Source: an uncultured Clostridia bacterium (GTDB lineage Bacteria > Bacillota > Clostridia > TANB77 > CAG-508). From it: 64,000 nt of DNA. Position 1 is the stretch's first letter. Each line of letters starts with the position of its first letter. The stretch covers positions 104,819 to 168,818 of the forward strand of contig CAKPLZ010000002.1 of assembly GCA_934167835.1 (NCBI GenBank). Direction: 5' to 3'. The translations under genes were made by a program, and so were the position numbers. Shown piece after piece: positions 1-9,377 of the stretch. A model generated the notes under the pieces. It did not search any database and was not told where the DNA came from. It saw only the letters and a program-made list of their open reading frames with translations.

Positions 1-91
1 AATATTTATACCATCAAATATACTATATGTTTTTCTAATGAAGGTATTTACTCTAGGTATGTTTTAAAAAAGTAAAAGGGGTGTTTTCAAT

Positions 92-1155
92 ATGAATGAA
101 AAAATAAGACTTTTACGAGAGAGGTTAAGAAGCTTAAAATTTGAGGGAATGATTGTAACAAATCCAATAAGCATAAAATACTTAACCAATATAGAAAACG
201 AAGGAACACTACTAATCACAAGAAAAGAAAATATATTTTTAACATATACAATGTTTTTAGAAAGTGTAAAAAGTACGCTTACGATAAATGATGAAATAAT
301 AGTTGCAGATTTTAGAGATGTTAGCAAAGAGGAATATGAAAACTTTTTCCTATTTTGCGAAAATGTTGGCTTTGAAGAAAACTATGTAACATATAAGCAA
401 TATCACTACTTAAAACAAAAATACAGAGTAAATAATTTAGCAGAAACAGATAATATAATAGAAAAATTAAGAGCTGTAAAAACTGAAGATGAAATTGAAA
501 AAATAGAAAAAGCATGTAAGCTTACAGATGAGTGCTTTAGCCACTTACTAGAATATATCAAAATAGGAATGACAGAAAAAGAAATTGCTTTGGAAATAGA
601 AATGTTCTTTAAAAAGAATGGAGCAGAAGGATTAGCCTTTGACACAATTGTTGCTATCGGACCAAACAGTGCAAACCCACATTGGGTACCAGGAGACACA
701 AAAGTAAAAATGGCAGACTTAATTTTAATTGATATGGGCTGCAAATATCAAGGATACTGTTCTGATATGACAAGAACAATATTTATGGGTTGCATATTAG
801 AAGAAATAAAACCAGTGTATGATTTGGTTTTAAAAAATCAGCTATACACGAACAAAGAGATAAAAGAATATGCAAGTATAAAAACGTTATCTCAAATGGT
901 TGAAAGTGATTTTAAATTAAATGGGTATGATTTAATCCACTCACTTCGGGCATAATATTGGAATGGAAACACATGAAATGCCATACATTAATTCTAAGAA
1001 TGATACATTCTTAAAAGAAAATATGGTTATAGCAAATGAACCGGGAATATACATACCAGGAAAATATGGAGTAAGAATTGAAGACACAATATTAGTAGAA
1101 AAGAATGGATGTAGAGTTCTTACACGGCTCACCAAAAAATTATGTTATAATATGA
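92..1155 (+). CDS. pepP: Xaa-Pro dipeptidase/aminopeptidase P family, read through two +1 shifts at CGG
   Basis: M24-family metallopeptidase that removes N-terminal residues next to proline in the cytoplasm. In the standard code the frame stops at 953-955. Skipping C947 (codon CGG at 947-949) gives SLGHNIGMETHE and skipping C1125 (codon CGG at 1125-1127) gives TGSPKNYVII before a TGA at 1153-1155, the usual end of this family. The rebuilt protein is 353 residues, normal length. Visible metal ligands are D214 (IDMG), D225 (SDMTRT), H287 (GHNIG) and the Glu residues in ANEPG and RIEDT. Start ATG 92 follows AGGGG. It precedes efp, a common Firmicutes order. Two independent breaks of the same type in an otherwise well-kept gene argue against simple decay; systematic base-calling error is the alternative. 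Confidence 0.85.
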
Positions 1156-1156
1156 C

Positions 1157-1185
1157 TTGATTTTTGCTAGAAAATATAGTAAAAT
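1157..1185 (+). promoter_or_regulatory. Promoter of efp
   Basis: TTGATT at 1157-1162, 17-base spacer, TAAAAT at 1180-1185. It lies just after the pepP stop and 42 bases before efp, so efp probably has its own start of transcription. Confidence 0.55.
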
Positions 1186-1227
1186 ATAAAGGTTAGTATA
1201 AATATTAAAAAGAAAGAGGGAAAATTT

Positions 1228-1797
1228 ATGGCAGAAGTTTACATGGCAGGAGATGTTAGAAACGGAACAACATTTGAACTAGATGGTTCAGTATTTAAAG
1301 TAGTTGAATTTCAACACGTAAAACCAGGAAAGGGTGCAGCATTTGTTAGAACAAAACTAAAAAATGTAATTACAGGTGCAGTTCTTGAGAGAACTTTCAA
1401 CCCATCAGAAAAATTACAAGGAGCTGAAATTGAAAAAAGAGAAATGCAATATCTATATGCAGATGGAGATTTATATTATTTCATGGATAATGAAACTTAT
1501 GATCAAATTCCATTAAATAAAGCAGATTTAGGAGATATGCTAAGATTCTTAAAAGAGAATATGATAGTAAAAACACTAGCATTTAAAGGAAAAATATTTG
1601 CTATTGAACCACCAATGTTCGTAGAACTAGAAATCACATACACAGAACCAGGATTTAGTGGAAACACAGCAGGAGCAGGAGCAACAAAACCAGCAGAACT
1701 AGAAACTGGAGCAACAATAAATGTTCCATTATTTGTTAATACTGGTGACAAAATAAGAATAGACACAAGAACTGGCGAATACATGGAAAGAGTTTAA
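1228..1797 (+). CDS. efp: Elongation factor P
   Basis: Translation factor EF-P, which binds ribosomes stalled at polyproline stretches between the P and E sites and stimulates peptide bond formation. The 189-residue length and sequence fit the family throughout: N-terminal KOW-like domain with the exposed loop PGKGAAF around residue 33, central and C-terminal OB domains ending in DTRTGEYMERV. The ATG is preceded by GAAAGAGGGAAAA. It sits between pepP and a zinc-ribbon gene and is followed after 21 bases by that gene, so the two are probably cotranscribed. No odd features. Confidence 0.97.
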   Translation: MAEVYMAGDVRNGTTFELDGSVFKVVEFQHVKPGKGAAFVRTKLKNVITGAVLERTFNPSEKLQGAEIEKREMQYLYADGDLYYFMDNETYDQIPLNKADLGDMLRFLKENMIVKTLAFKGKIFAIEPPMFVELEITYTEPGFSGNTAGAGATKPAELETGATINVPLFVNTGDKIRIDTRTGEYMERV

Positions 1798-1818
1798 TTA
1801 TAAAAATGGAGGGTATTT

Positions 1819-2310
1819 ATGGCAAATTTTGATTTAGAATTTGAAAAAATATTAAAAAATTTAAATGAAAACATTAAAGACCCAGAAGCACTAGAAATTG
1901 CAAAAGTTGAAGTGTTTAAACTATACAATCTTTTCTTTGATGAACTTACAGAACTTGAGCAAACAGTAAACAAAAAAATCCTTGCAATTGCAGAAAGCCA
2001 ATTACATGTAGAAGAAGAGATTAAAAAGATGAATAAAAGCATCAAAAATATAGAAAAAGACATATACATGGACGACGAGCAAGATGACGAAGACGAGGAA
2101 GAAGATTTCGATGTAGAAATCAAATGTCCATACTGTAACGCAACTTTTACAGCAGAAATGAGTGAACTTACAGGTCCAGAAATCGTTTGCCCAGAATGCA
2201 AAAACACAATAGAACTAGACTGGGGAGATGAGGATTCAAACTGCGGAGACGGCTGCGACTGCTGCTCAGGCGGTTGTCATCATCATGATGAAGATGAGGA
2301 AGATGAATAA
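1819..2310 (+). CDS. CD1247-type zinc-ribbon protein, function unknown
   Basis: 163-residue cytoplasmic protein. The first ~85 residues are predicted helical and heptad-like (LTELEQTVNKKILAIAES), then comes an acidic stretch DDEQDDEDEEEDFD, a zinc ribbon with two CPxC pairs (CPYCNATF near 102 and CPECKNT near 124), and a tail rich in Cys and His (CGDGCDCCSGGCHHH) followed by Asp/Glu. Proteins of this layout occur next to efp in many Clostridia and are annotated as CD1247 N-terminal domain proteins without a known function. Start ATG has GGAGGG 8 bases upstream. The Cys/His tail could bind extra metal; this is inference. Confidence 0.85.
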   Translation: MANFDLEFEKILKNLNENIKDPEALEIAKVEVFKLYNLFFDELTELEQTVNKKILAIAESQLHVEEEIKKMNKSIKNIEKDIYMDDEQDDEDEEEDFDVEIKCPYCNATFTAEMSELTGPEIVCPECKNTIELDWGDEDSNCGDGCDCCSGGCHHHDEDEEDE

Positions 2311-2333
2311 AAAAATGCCATACAGGCATTTTT
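2311..2333. terminator. Bidirectional terminator between convergent genes
   Basis: Stem AAAAATGCC / GGCATTTTT with a 5-base loop, directly after the stop of the zinc-ribbon gene and directly after the stop of the minus-strand M23 peptidase. A- and T-tracts on both sides allow use in either direction. Confidence 0.75.
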
Positions 2334-2929
2334 TTATTTGCCTAAATAATCCACAGGATTTACTGATTCTCCATTTATATATAACGAATAATGCAGATGT
2401 GGGCCTGTTGTGGCTCCGTTTGTGGGAGCTCCGGTTAGAGTCTTTGTATGGATTATTGGGGACATTATATACATTTTTTGGGCCGACATTTGCTACGATG
2501 TCGCCTTTATTTACGTTTTGACCTAGATATACTAAGAAGTATGGTGAGATATGGGAATAGTTGGCGGTGTATGTGCCATTAGAGATTCTTAAGGTGTATC
2601 CATTGGCTCCAAAGAAACCTAGATATGTAACTGTACCTGAAAATGTGGCAATGATGTTTGAACCTGCTGGAGCGCCTATATCAATTCCTCTATGAAATAC
2701 CCCTGCTCCTTGAGCAGGGGCTTTTCTATAACCGTAAGGGGATGTAATTGCTTTGTAATTTGGCGTAGGCCACAGGAATTCAGGGGTCCCGAGCGATAAA
2801 ATCTGGGGTTAATTCTATTGAATTATCAGGGATATTGATTTCTCCAATTGAAGATAATGAAAAAACTATTCCAGAAAAGCATATTAAGATAAATAATAAT
2901 GCGATGATAAAATATTTGAATTTAAACAT
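2334..2929 (-). CDS. Secreted M23 (lysostaphin-type) peptidase, read through two +1 shifts at CGG
   Basis: Zinc endopeptidase of the LytM/M23 fold, expected to cut peptide cross-links of peptidoglycan outside the membrane. Reading from ATG 2929 (preceded by GGAGG) gives an N-terminal membrane segment (FKYFIIALLFILICFSG) and then TPDFIA before an in-frame CGG (minus strand 2791-2789). Skipping its C continues into GTPEFLWPTPNY, then HRGIDIGAP (metal His and Asp) and GQNVNKGDIVANVG. A second CGG (2433-2431), again with C skipped, leads to NGAPTNGATTGPHLHYSLY with the HxH motif and the stop at 2336-2334. Total 197 residues. Without the shifts no open frame covers the domain. It fills the apparent gap between the zinc-ribbon gene and the activase. 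Confidence 0.8.
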
Positions 2930-3118
2930 AAGATTCAAACCTCCAAAAAATAAAAATTTTAAGATTAAATTAAGATTAAAATTCTAAAATATATATTGGG
3001 ATTATACACTAGGTTTTTAAAAAATTCAAGATGTTTTCAAAAAAATTAAAAATGACTGTAATTTTTTGTCGAAATATGTTATAATCACCAAGTAAACGAA
3101 AACAGAAAGAGGATTGAA

Positions 3119-6100
3119 ATGAAAGAAGTTATTCATATAGGTATTGATGTTGGTTCAACAACAGTAAAAGTAATAGTTATGAACCAAAAACAAGAAACAA
3201 TATATTCAACATATAAAAGACATTTTTCAGACACCAAAAACACAGTATGTGATGTTTTAGAAGAAATAGCAGAGAAGTTTGAAAGTTACGATATGACCTT
3301 TAGCCTTACAGGTTCAGGGGCTTTATCAGTATCTGAATTTTTAGATTTATCATTCATACAAGAAGTTGTAGCATGCAAAAGGGCTGTAGAAAAATATATT
3401 CCACAAACTGATGTTGTAATTGAACTTGGAGGAGAAGACGCCAAAATTATTTATTTTGGAAGGTCAATTGAACAACGAATGAACGGAACATGTGCAGGAG
3501 GCACAGGAGCATTTTTAGACCAAATGGCAACACTTTTAAACACAACAACAGTTGGTTTAAATGAATATGCTAAAAACTATAACACTATTTATCCAATAGC
3601 ATCAAGATGCGGAGTATTTGCTAAAACTGATATACAACCACTTTTAAATGAAGGTGCAGCAAAAGAGGATATTTCAGCTTCAATATTCCAAGCAGTAGTT
3701 AACCAAACAATCTCAGGCTTAGCTTGCGGTAGACCAATAAGAGGAAAAGTTGCATTCTTAGGTGGACCACTTAGTTATTTATCAGAACTTAGAAAAAGAT
3801 TTATAGAAACATTAGAATTAAAAGATGATGAAATAATAGTGCCAGAAGATGCACACCTTTTAGTTGCAAAAGGAGCTTGTTTAGACTCTTTTGAATGCAA
3901 ACCAATATCTGTAGAAAAATTAAAAAGCAAAATAGCACTTTTAAGAAATTACCATGATACAGCACAAGATTCATTAAAACCATTGTTCACAATTGAAGAT
4001 GAATATAAAGAATTTAAAGAAAGACACAGCAAACACCAAGTTCCAAAAGCAGAACTTGCAAGTTACACAGGGGACTGCTTCTTAGGAATAGATGCAGGGT
4101 CTACAACAAGTAAATTAGTTTTAATAGATAAAGATGCAAAATTGCTATATTCAGCATATAAAAATAATGAGGGTAAACCATTACAAACAGTAATTGGAAT
4201 GCTTAAAAACTTGTATGATGTTTTACCTAAAAAAGCAACAATTAGATATTCAGGCTCAACAGGATATGGGGAAAAACTAATGGCAACAGCTTTAAACCTT
4301 GAAATGGGAGAAATAGAGACAATTGCGCATTACACAGCTGCTAAAAAGTTCATGCCAGAAGCTACAAGTATTGTAGATATTGGTGGACAAGATATGAAAT
4401 ATATAAAAATCAAAAATGGAGCAGTTGATAATATAATGCTAAATGAAGCTTGTTCATCTGGCTGTGGTTCATTTATAGAAACATTTGCAAAAAGCTTAAA
4501 TTTAAGCATTCAAGAATTTGTTGAAGAAGCAATAAAATCAAATAGACCAGTGGATTTAGGTTCAAGATGTACAGTGTTCATGAACTCAAAAATTAAACAA
4601 GCTCAAAAGGAAGGCTACAAAGTTGGAGATATATCAGCAGGACTTTCATATTCAGTTATTAAAAACGCAATTCAAAAAGTTATGAAAATAAGAGATGTAG
4701 AAACACTTGGGGATTCTATTGTTGTGCAAGGAGGAACATTCTACAATGATGCAGTTTTAAGAGCATTTGAACTAATTGTAGGCAAAAATGTTATAAGACC
4801 AGACATAGCAGGACTTATGGGAGCTTATGGTATAGCGCTTTTAGCAAAAGAAGAGTTTGATGGATTAGAAAACAAACAATACACTTCAAAAGTTACTAAA
4901 ATGGAAGATTTAGATAGCTTAAAAGTAACAGTTTTACATACAAGATGCCATGGATGTGAAAATAACTGCCAACTAACTATAAATGAATTTTCAACAGGAA
5001 AAAGATTTATAACAGGAAATAGATGCGAAAAAGGTGCTGGAATTGAAAGAAGCAAAACTCAAATTCCGAACATTTATAAATACAAATATCAAAGATTATT
5101 TGGGTATAAGCCACTAGCAGAAGAAGATGCAAAACGTGGAACTATAGGAATACCAAGGGTTCTAAATATGTATGAAGATTATCCATTTTGGTTTACATTG
5201 TTTACGAACCTAGGATTTAGAGTAGTTCTTTCAGAAAAAAGTGATAGAAAGACTTATGAAAAAGGTATGGAATCAATGCCATCAGAATCAGTGTGCTATC
5301 CTGCAAAATTAAGCCATGGACACATTATAAGTTTAATAAACCAAGGTGTTAAAACAATATTTTATCCATGTATGATGTACTCAAGGCAAGAAGACAGTAA
5401 GGCAAACAATAAATACAATTGCCCAATAGTAATATCATATTCAGAAGTTTTGAAAAATAATGTTGAGGAATTAAAAGATATAAAGTTTATAAATCCATTC
5501 TTGCCATTTGAAAGAAAAGCACTTGCAAAAAGACTATATGAACTTAATGAATTTAAAGAATATAACTTCACTAAAAAAGAACTAAAAGAGGCTGTAAACA
5601 AGGCAGAAGAGGAATATCAAAGGTATAAAGATGATGTAAGGAAAAAAGGCGAAGAGACATTAAAATATATAGAGGCAAATCATTTAAAAGGAATTGTTTT
5701 AGCAGGAAGACCTTACCATGTTGACCCAGAAATAAATCATGGTATAGATACAATGATTACAACTCTTGGCTTATGTGTTTTATCAGAAGACAGCATAGCA
5801 CATCTTTCAACTGTAAAAAGGCCAATTAGAGTTGTTGACCAATGGGTATTTCATTCAAGATTATATAGAGCGGCAGATGTTGTTGGAAAAAATAAAAATC
5901 TAGAACTTGTACAATTAAATTCTTTCGGCTGCGGTGTTGATGCAGTTACAACAGACCAAGTTGAAGAAATTTTATCAAGTTATGGAAGAATGTACACTTT
6001 AATTAAAATTGATGAAGTAAATAATTTAGGAGCAATAAGAATTCGTATTCGTTCACTAATTGCTAGTATGAATAAAAGAAAAAATATGAACTTGAAAGCT

Positions 6101-7423
6101 TGTGGTAACTATGAAATTGAAAAACATGAGTTTACAAAGGAAATGAAAAAAGATTACACAATATTAGTACCACAAATGTCTCCAGTTCATTTTGAAATGT
6201 TTGAACAGGCCTTGCTTTCAGAAGGATACAAAGTTAAACTCTTAAGAGATAGCACTAGCCATACAGTAGAAACTGGGCTAAAATATGTAAATAATGATGC
6301 TTGTTATCCATCAATATTAACAATAGGCCAATTAATGGAAGAGGTTGAATCAGGCAAATATGATACAAACAAGCTTGCATTAATGATGTCTCAAACAGGT
6401 GGCGGCTGTAGGGCAACAAACTATATAGGATTTATTAGAAAAGCCTTAAAAGATGCAGGATATCCAAATATTCCAGTAATTTCATTTAACTTTGTTGGAA
6501 TGGAAAAAAATTCAGGATTTAAAATAACATTACCGCTTGTGAAAAAACTAATAAAAGCAACAATATATGGGGACTTGCTTCAAAAAATGTTACATAAAAA
6601 CAAAGCTTATGAAGTAAATAAAGGTGAAACTGAAAAACTTTATAATTCGTGGCTGGAAAAATGTAAAACACTAACAGTTGAGGCAAGTATGGAAGAATTC
6701 AACTCAAGTGTAGAACAAATTGTAAGTGATTTTGAAAAAATAGAGCTTGATACTTCAAAAGAAAAGCCAAAAGTTGGAATAGTTGGGGAAATATTAATAA
6801 AATATCATCCATTCGGAAACAATTATTGTACAGACCTTCTTGAAAAAGAAGGAGCAGAAGTTGTAATGCCGGATTTAATGGGATTTGTGAAGTATGTAAT
6901 AATGAACAGCATTGTAAAAGCAAAAATCTTTAAAACAGGAATAGTTAATGCTTCAATATATAAAATTGCATTAGATATTGTAAATAAACTTGAAAATTCA
7001 ACTAAAACAGCTCTTGAAAAGTCTGAAAAGGGTTATTTACCACCATGTAACATAGAAGAACTTGCAGGAATGGTAGAAGAAATATTATCAACAGGAAATC
7101 AAACAGGAGAAGGCTGGATACTAACAGCAGAAATGCTTGAATTTATGCACAATGGAATAGAAAACATAGTATGTTTGCAACCATTTGCCTGCTTGCCAAA
7201 CCATGTAGTTGGAAAAGGAGTAATAAAAACAATAAGAAACAAATATCCAGAAGCCAACATTGCACCAATAGACTATGACCCAGGAGCAAGTGAAAGCAAC
7301 CAAGTAAACAGAATTAAACTGTTATTAACAATTGCGAAAGATAATTTGAAGCTTAAGGAAAAAAGAAAGAAAACTATAAAAATTGAAAATGAAGAGACAG
7401 CAAAGGAAGAAGTAAAAAATTGA
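3119..7423 (+). CDS. Giant CoA-dehydratase-type activase (double ASKHA + DUF2229)
   Basis: 1434-residue iron-sulfur ATPase related to the activator of 2-hydroxyacyl-CoA dehydratases and BcrAD/BadFG. Two ASKHA ATPase modules are visible, starting GIDVGSTTVKV (residue 8) and GIDAGSTTSKL (near 324), each with a Gly/Cys motif (CAGGTGAF; CSSGCGSF) that in activators holds a 4Fe-4S cluster at the dimer interface. A CHGCENNC motif follows near 612, then DUF2229 and a dehydratase-like C-terminal part with repeated Cys (NNDACYP, GGGCRATN, CLQPFACLPNH). Such fusions are common in Clostridia but their substrate is unknown. -10 element TATAAT near 3080; ATG has AGAGGA upstream. The lysine-rich tail is disordered. 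Confidence 0.9.
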   Translation: MKEVIHIGIDVGSTTVKVIVMNQKQETIYSTYKRHFSDTKNTVCDVLEEIAEKFESYDMTFSLTGSGALSVSEFLDLSFIQEVVACKRAVEKYIPQTDVVIELGGEDAKIIYFGRSIEQRMNGTCAGGTGAFLDQMATLLNTTTVGLNEYAKNYNTIYPIASRCGVFAKTDIQPLLNEGAAKEDISASIFQAVVNQTISGLACGRPIRGKVAFLGGPLSYLSELRKRFIETLELKDDEIIVPEDAHLLVAKGACLDSFECKPISVEKLKSKIALLRNYHDTAQDSLKPLFTIEDEYKEFKERHSKHQVPKAELASYTGDCFLGIDAGSTTSKLVLIDKDAKLLYSAYKNNEGKPLQTVIGMLKNLYDVLPKKATIRYSGSTGYGEKLMATALNLEMGEIETIAHYTAAKKFMPEATSIVDIGGQDMKYIKIKNGAVDNIMLNEACSSGCGSFIETFAKSLNLSIQEFVEEAIKSNRPVDLGSRCTVFMNSKIKQAQKEGYKVGDISAGLSYSVIKNAIQKVMKIRDVETLGDSIVVQGGTFYNDAVLRAFELIVGKNVIRPDIAGLMGAYGIALLAKEEFDGLENKQYTSKVTKMEDLDSLKVTVLHTRCHGCENNCQLTINEFSTGKRFITGNRCEKGAGIERSKTQIPNIYKYKYQRLFGYKPLAEEDAKRGTIGIPRVLNMYEDYPFWFTLFTNLGFRVVLSEKSDRKTYEKGMESMPSESVCYPAKLSHGHIISLINQGVKTIFYPCMMYSRQEDSKANNKYNCPIVISYSEVLKNNVEELKDIKFINPFLPFERKALAKRLYELNEFKEYNFTKKELKEAVNKAEEEYQRYKDDVRKKGEETLKYIEANHLKGIVLAGRPYHVDPEINHGIDTMITTLGLCVLSEDSIAHLSTVKRPIRVVDQWVFHSRLYRAADVVGKNKNLELVQLNSFGCGVDAVTTDQVEEILSSYGRMYTLIKIDEVNNLGAIRIRIRSLIASMNKRKNMNLKACGNYEIEKHEFTKEMKKDYTILVPQMSPVHFEMFEQALLSEGYKVKLLRDSTSHTVETGLKYVNNDACYPSILTIGQLMEEVESGKYDTNKLALMMSQTGGGCRATNYIGFIRKALKDAGYPNIPVISFNFVGMEKNSGFKITLPLVKKLIKATIYGDLLQKMLHKNKAYEVNKGETEKLYNSWLEKCKTLTVEASMEEFNSSVEQIVSDFEKIELDTSKEKPKVGIVGEILIKYHPFGNNYCTDLLEKEGAEVVMPDLMGFVKYVIMNSIVKAKIFKTGIVNASIYKIALDIVNKLENSTKTALEKSEKGYLPPCNIEELAGMVEEILSTGNQTGEGWILTAEMLEFMHNGIENIVCLQPFACLPNHVVGKGVIKTIRNKYPEANIAPIDYDPGASESNQVNRIKLLLTIAKDNLKLKEKRKKTIKIENEETAKEEVKN

Positions 7424-7533
7424 AAAATGGAGGCTTATAAATGAAAAATACAAAAGGAATAAGATTAGCTCAGTAATAAAAAAATTTATACTATCTATTT
7501 TTAAGAAAATGGTAAATTGTAAAAGTAAAATAA

Positions 7534-7563
7534 GGTATGGTTGTAGTGTAACCATATCTTTTT
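7534..7563 (+). terminator. Terminator after the activase gene
   Basis: Stem GGTATGGTT / AACCATATC (one G-T pair), 7-base loop, followed by a T-rich run. It lies 110 bases past the activase stop. Between them only an 11-codon frame (7441, MKNTKGIRLAQ) with a good GGAGG is seen; too short to call a gene. Confidence 0.65.
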
Positions 7564-7867
7564 CTATCTTCTGTATATTAAGTTTCTTTAGTACATCATT
7601 TCCATAAAAATAAGTAAGTACTTCATATATCTAAAAATAGGCGTTTTTTTTAAGAAACCACTTGACAAGAAAATACAAAATGATATATATTAGTTGTGTA
7701 AATTATTCTAAAAAAATAAAGCACATTGAAAAGTAAATAGAAAAGTAAAAAGCAAAGTCTGTTTGCAGAAGCTGTTATTCCAATGTGCAAAAAGCAGAAT
7801 AATTTGCAAGAAAATAAAACAAAATAACAACAAGAAAAATTAAAAAAACACAAAAGGGGGAATTAAA
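7564..7867 (+). promoter_or_regulatory. Intergenic region with a promoter and long leader for the prepilin-like gene
   Basis: No gene is visible. A good -35 TTGACA at 7662-7667 is followed after 18 bases by TATATT (7686-7691), giving a leader of about 165 bases rich in A that runs to AAAAGGGGG just before ATG 7868. The leader has no strong stem-loop I can recognise. Confidence 0.5.
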
Positions 7868-9211
7868 ATGCAAAATAGAAACAAAGGTATAACGCTAATA
7901 GCGTTAATAATAACAATTATTGTAATGCTAATATTAGTAGCAGTAAGTATAAGCGTAGCCTTAAACACAGGGCTATTTAAATCAGCAAGTGATGCAACAA
8001 AGAACTGGAAATCAGCACAAGAAACAGAAGCAAATGTTGGGTCTGAAATTAAAATAGGTGATAAAACTTATTCGAGCATAGAAGAGTATATTAAAGACAC
8101 AACACCATTACCAGAAGGCGCTGGAAAAAGGGCTGATAAAACAAAAGAATATTCGGATGGAACAAAAACAGCATGGATACCAGCAGGATTTACAGTATCA
8201 GGGATAAGAGAAGAAACAACAATAGATGGAGGGCTAGTAATATATGATATTCCAGCAGGAACAACAGTAGACTGGACAAATCCAGATCGTATAAAAACAG
8301 CATATAACCAATTTGTATGGATACCAGTAAAAGTCAATAAAACAACAGAACCAGTAGACACAGAAACAAGTATAGCAGCATTTAAAAGAAGTGCATGGAC
8401 TGCAAATGCAGAAACAGGAGGAGAAAGAACAGGATTAGATACAAAATATACTGAGCCAGATGCAACTAATGATACAGATGATAAAACAGGTATAGCAAAG
8501 CAAATAGAAAATTTAACAAAAAGTATATATAAATATGAAGGATTTTATATAGGTAGATACGAAGCTGGAGTAAAGCCAAATGCTGATGGAACATCAACAC
8601 CAAGAACAAGTAGTAGTGATTCACAAACAGCAGATTGTGTAATACAACAAGATAAATACCCATATATCTATGTAAAATGGGGAAAAAGTATGTCTGATAT
8701 AAGTGAAGGAGCAGTATATCTATCAAATAGATTATATAATACAAATGAATATGGTGCAAAAAGTATGCTATGTACAGGAGCATGTTGGGATAGTATGTTA
8801 GATTTTATAAAAGATAGAGACCATAGTGTAAAAGATAGTACTACATGGGGAAATTACAAAAATTCAGAAACATTTGAAATTACCAGAGGGTTCTATGCAG
8901 TTCTGAATACAAGAAATTTTACTCTTGGAAGTTTTAACAATGTTGGAAGTAAATATTCAAAAATGAAAGATAAACTTATTTTACTAACCACAGGAGCAAC
9001 AGAAAGAAACTCTGCTAAAAATATATATGATGTAGCAGGAAATTGTTGTGAATGGACCACGGAGTCTGGTTCTTTGAGCGGTCGAGTTCTCAGGGGCGGT
9101 GATTACAGCAACAGTGGTTCTGGCAGTCCAGCATGCAATCGCGGCTTCAGTTCAGCAGACAGCAGCGGCTTCAGCATTTCTTTCCGTTCCACACTTTATG
9201 TATCGCTGTAG
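7868..9211 (+). CDS. Prepilin-like surface protein with formylglycine-enzyme/C-type-lectin-like C-terminus
   Basis: 447 residues. The N-terminus NKGITLIALIITIIVMLILVAV is a type III/IV prepilin signal (Gly then hydrophobic helix with Glu-less variant), so the protein is probably processed and placed in a pilus-like fibre or the membrane. The rest has WIPAGF, FVWIPV, GFYIGRYEAG, YDVAGNCCEWT and RVLRGGDY, hallmarks of the FGE-sulfatase fold (a C-type-lectin-like fold). From about 9061 on, base composition changes sharply to GC-rich and codons become NNY (AGC, GGC, TTC, TGC), a pattern typical of the variable region of diversity-generating retroelement targets. No catalytic role is implied; binding is more likely. 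No pilus assembly genes are in the window. Confidence 0.8.
   Translation: MQNRNKGITLIALIITIIVMLILVAVSISVALNTGLFKSASDATKNWKSAQETEANVGSEIKIGDKTYSSIEEYIKDTTPLPEGAGKRADKTKEYSDGTKTAWIPAGFTVSGIREETTIDGGLVIYDIPAGTTVDWTNPDRIKTAYNQFVWIPVKVNKTTEPVDTETSIAAFKRSAWTANAETGGERTGLDTKYTEPDATNDTDDKTGIAKQIENLTKSIYKYEGFYIGRYEAGVKPNADGTSTPRTSSSDSQTADCVIQQDKYPYIYVKWGKSMSDISEGAVYLSNRLYNTNEYGAKSMLCTGACWDSMLDFIKDRDHSVKDSTTWGNYKNSETFEITRGFYAVLNTRNFTLGSFNNVGSKYSKMKDKLILLTTGATERNSAKNIYDVAGNCCEWTTESGSLSGRVLRGGDYSNSGSGSPACNRGFSSADSSGFSISFRSTLYVSL
9061..9208 (+). other. Candidate variable region of a diversity-generating retroelement target
   Basis: The last ~50 codons of the prepilin-like gene are much richer in G+C than the preceding 1.2 kb, and nearly every codon ends in C or T (AGC AAC AGT GGT TCT GGC AGT ... 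CGC GGC TTC AGT). This is expected when AAY codons of a template are mutated at A. The encoded end, FRSTLYV, matches the usual conserved end of C-type-lectin variable regions. No reverse transcriptase or template repeat is seen in the window, so it would have to act in trans. Confidence 0.55.
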
Positions 9212-9242
9212 GCTTGCAGGCGATAAATTAATTAAATATTCC

Positions 9243-9342
9243 AAAGTAGTTTTAGGGAAGCTACTTTAAAGCTAAGTAACTTAGCGAATTTTATACGCTA
9301 AGTGAAGGCAACTTTTTCCTTGAGAAACAAGGAAAAAGTTGC
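9243..9342. repeat. Row of three stem-loops downstream of the variable region
   Basis: Perfect inverted repeats in series: AAAGTAG/CTACTTT (9243-9267), ACTTAGCG/CGCTAAGT (9279-9303), and GCAACTTTTTCCTTG/CAAGGAAAAAGTTGC with loop AGAAA (9308-9342, 15 pairs). They begin about 30 bases after the stop of the prepilin-like gene. Stem-loops just 3' of a variable region are known to help retrohoming in some diversity-generating elements; here that role is inference. Confidence 0.6.
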
Positions 9343-9348
9343 TTAACT

Positions 9349-9377
9349 AGCGTGTCGCCACTAGCGTGGCGCTTTTT
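9349..9377 (+). terminator. Rho-independent terminator
   Basis: CGCCAC/GTGGCG core stem with flanking AGCG/CGCT pairing, then CTTTTTCT. It ends transcription from the prepilin-like gene. Confidence 0.65.

Noticed and set aside
92..1160. pepP as an ordinary pseudogene split into two pieces
   Set aside because: Both breaks are the same event (in-frame CGG, C extra, Gly follows), and the same event recurs in four other conserved genes; all sequence after the breaks is fully conserved.
2400..2425. Another CGG (minus strand, in AACGGAGCC) of the M23 gene as a shift site
   Set aside because: After correcting the site at 2433 this CGG is out of phase (AAC GGA); it needs no shift.
2228..2521. Plus-strand frame of 97 codons after the zinc-ribbon gene
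   Set aside because: It runs through a terminator and is antisense to the M23 peptidase; its protein resembles nothing and it begins inside the preceding gene.
7441..7476. 11-codon frame with a good binding site after the activase
   Set aside because: Too short to support as a gene without further evidence.
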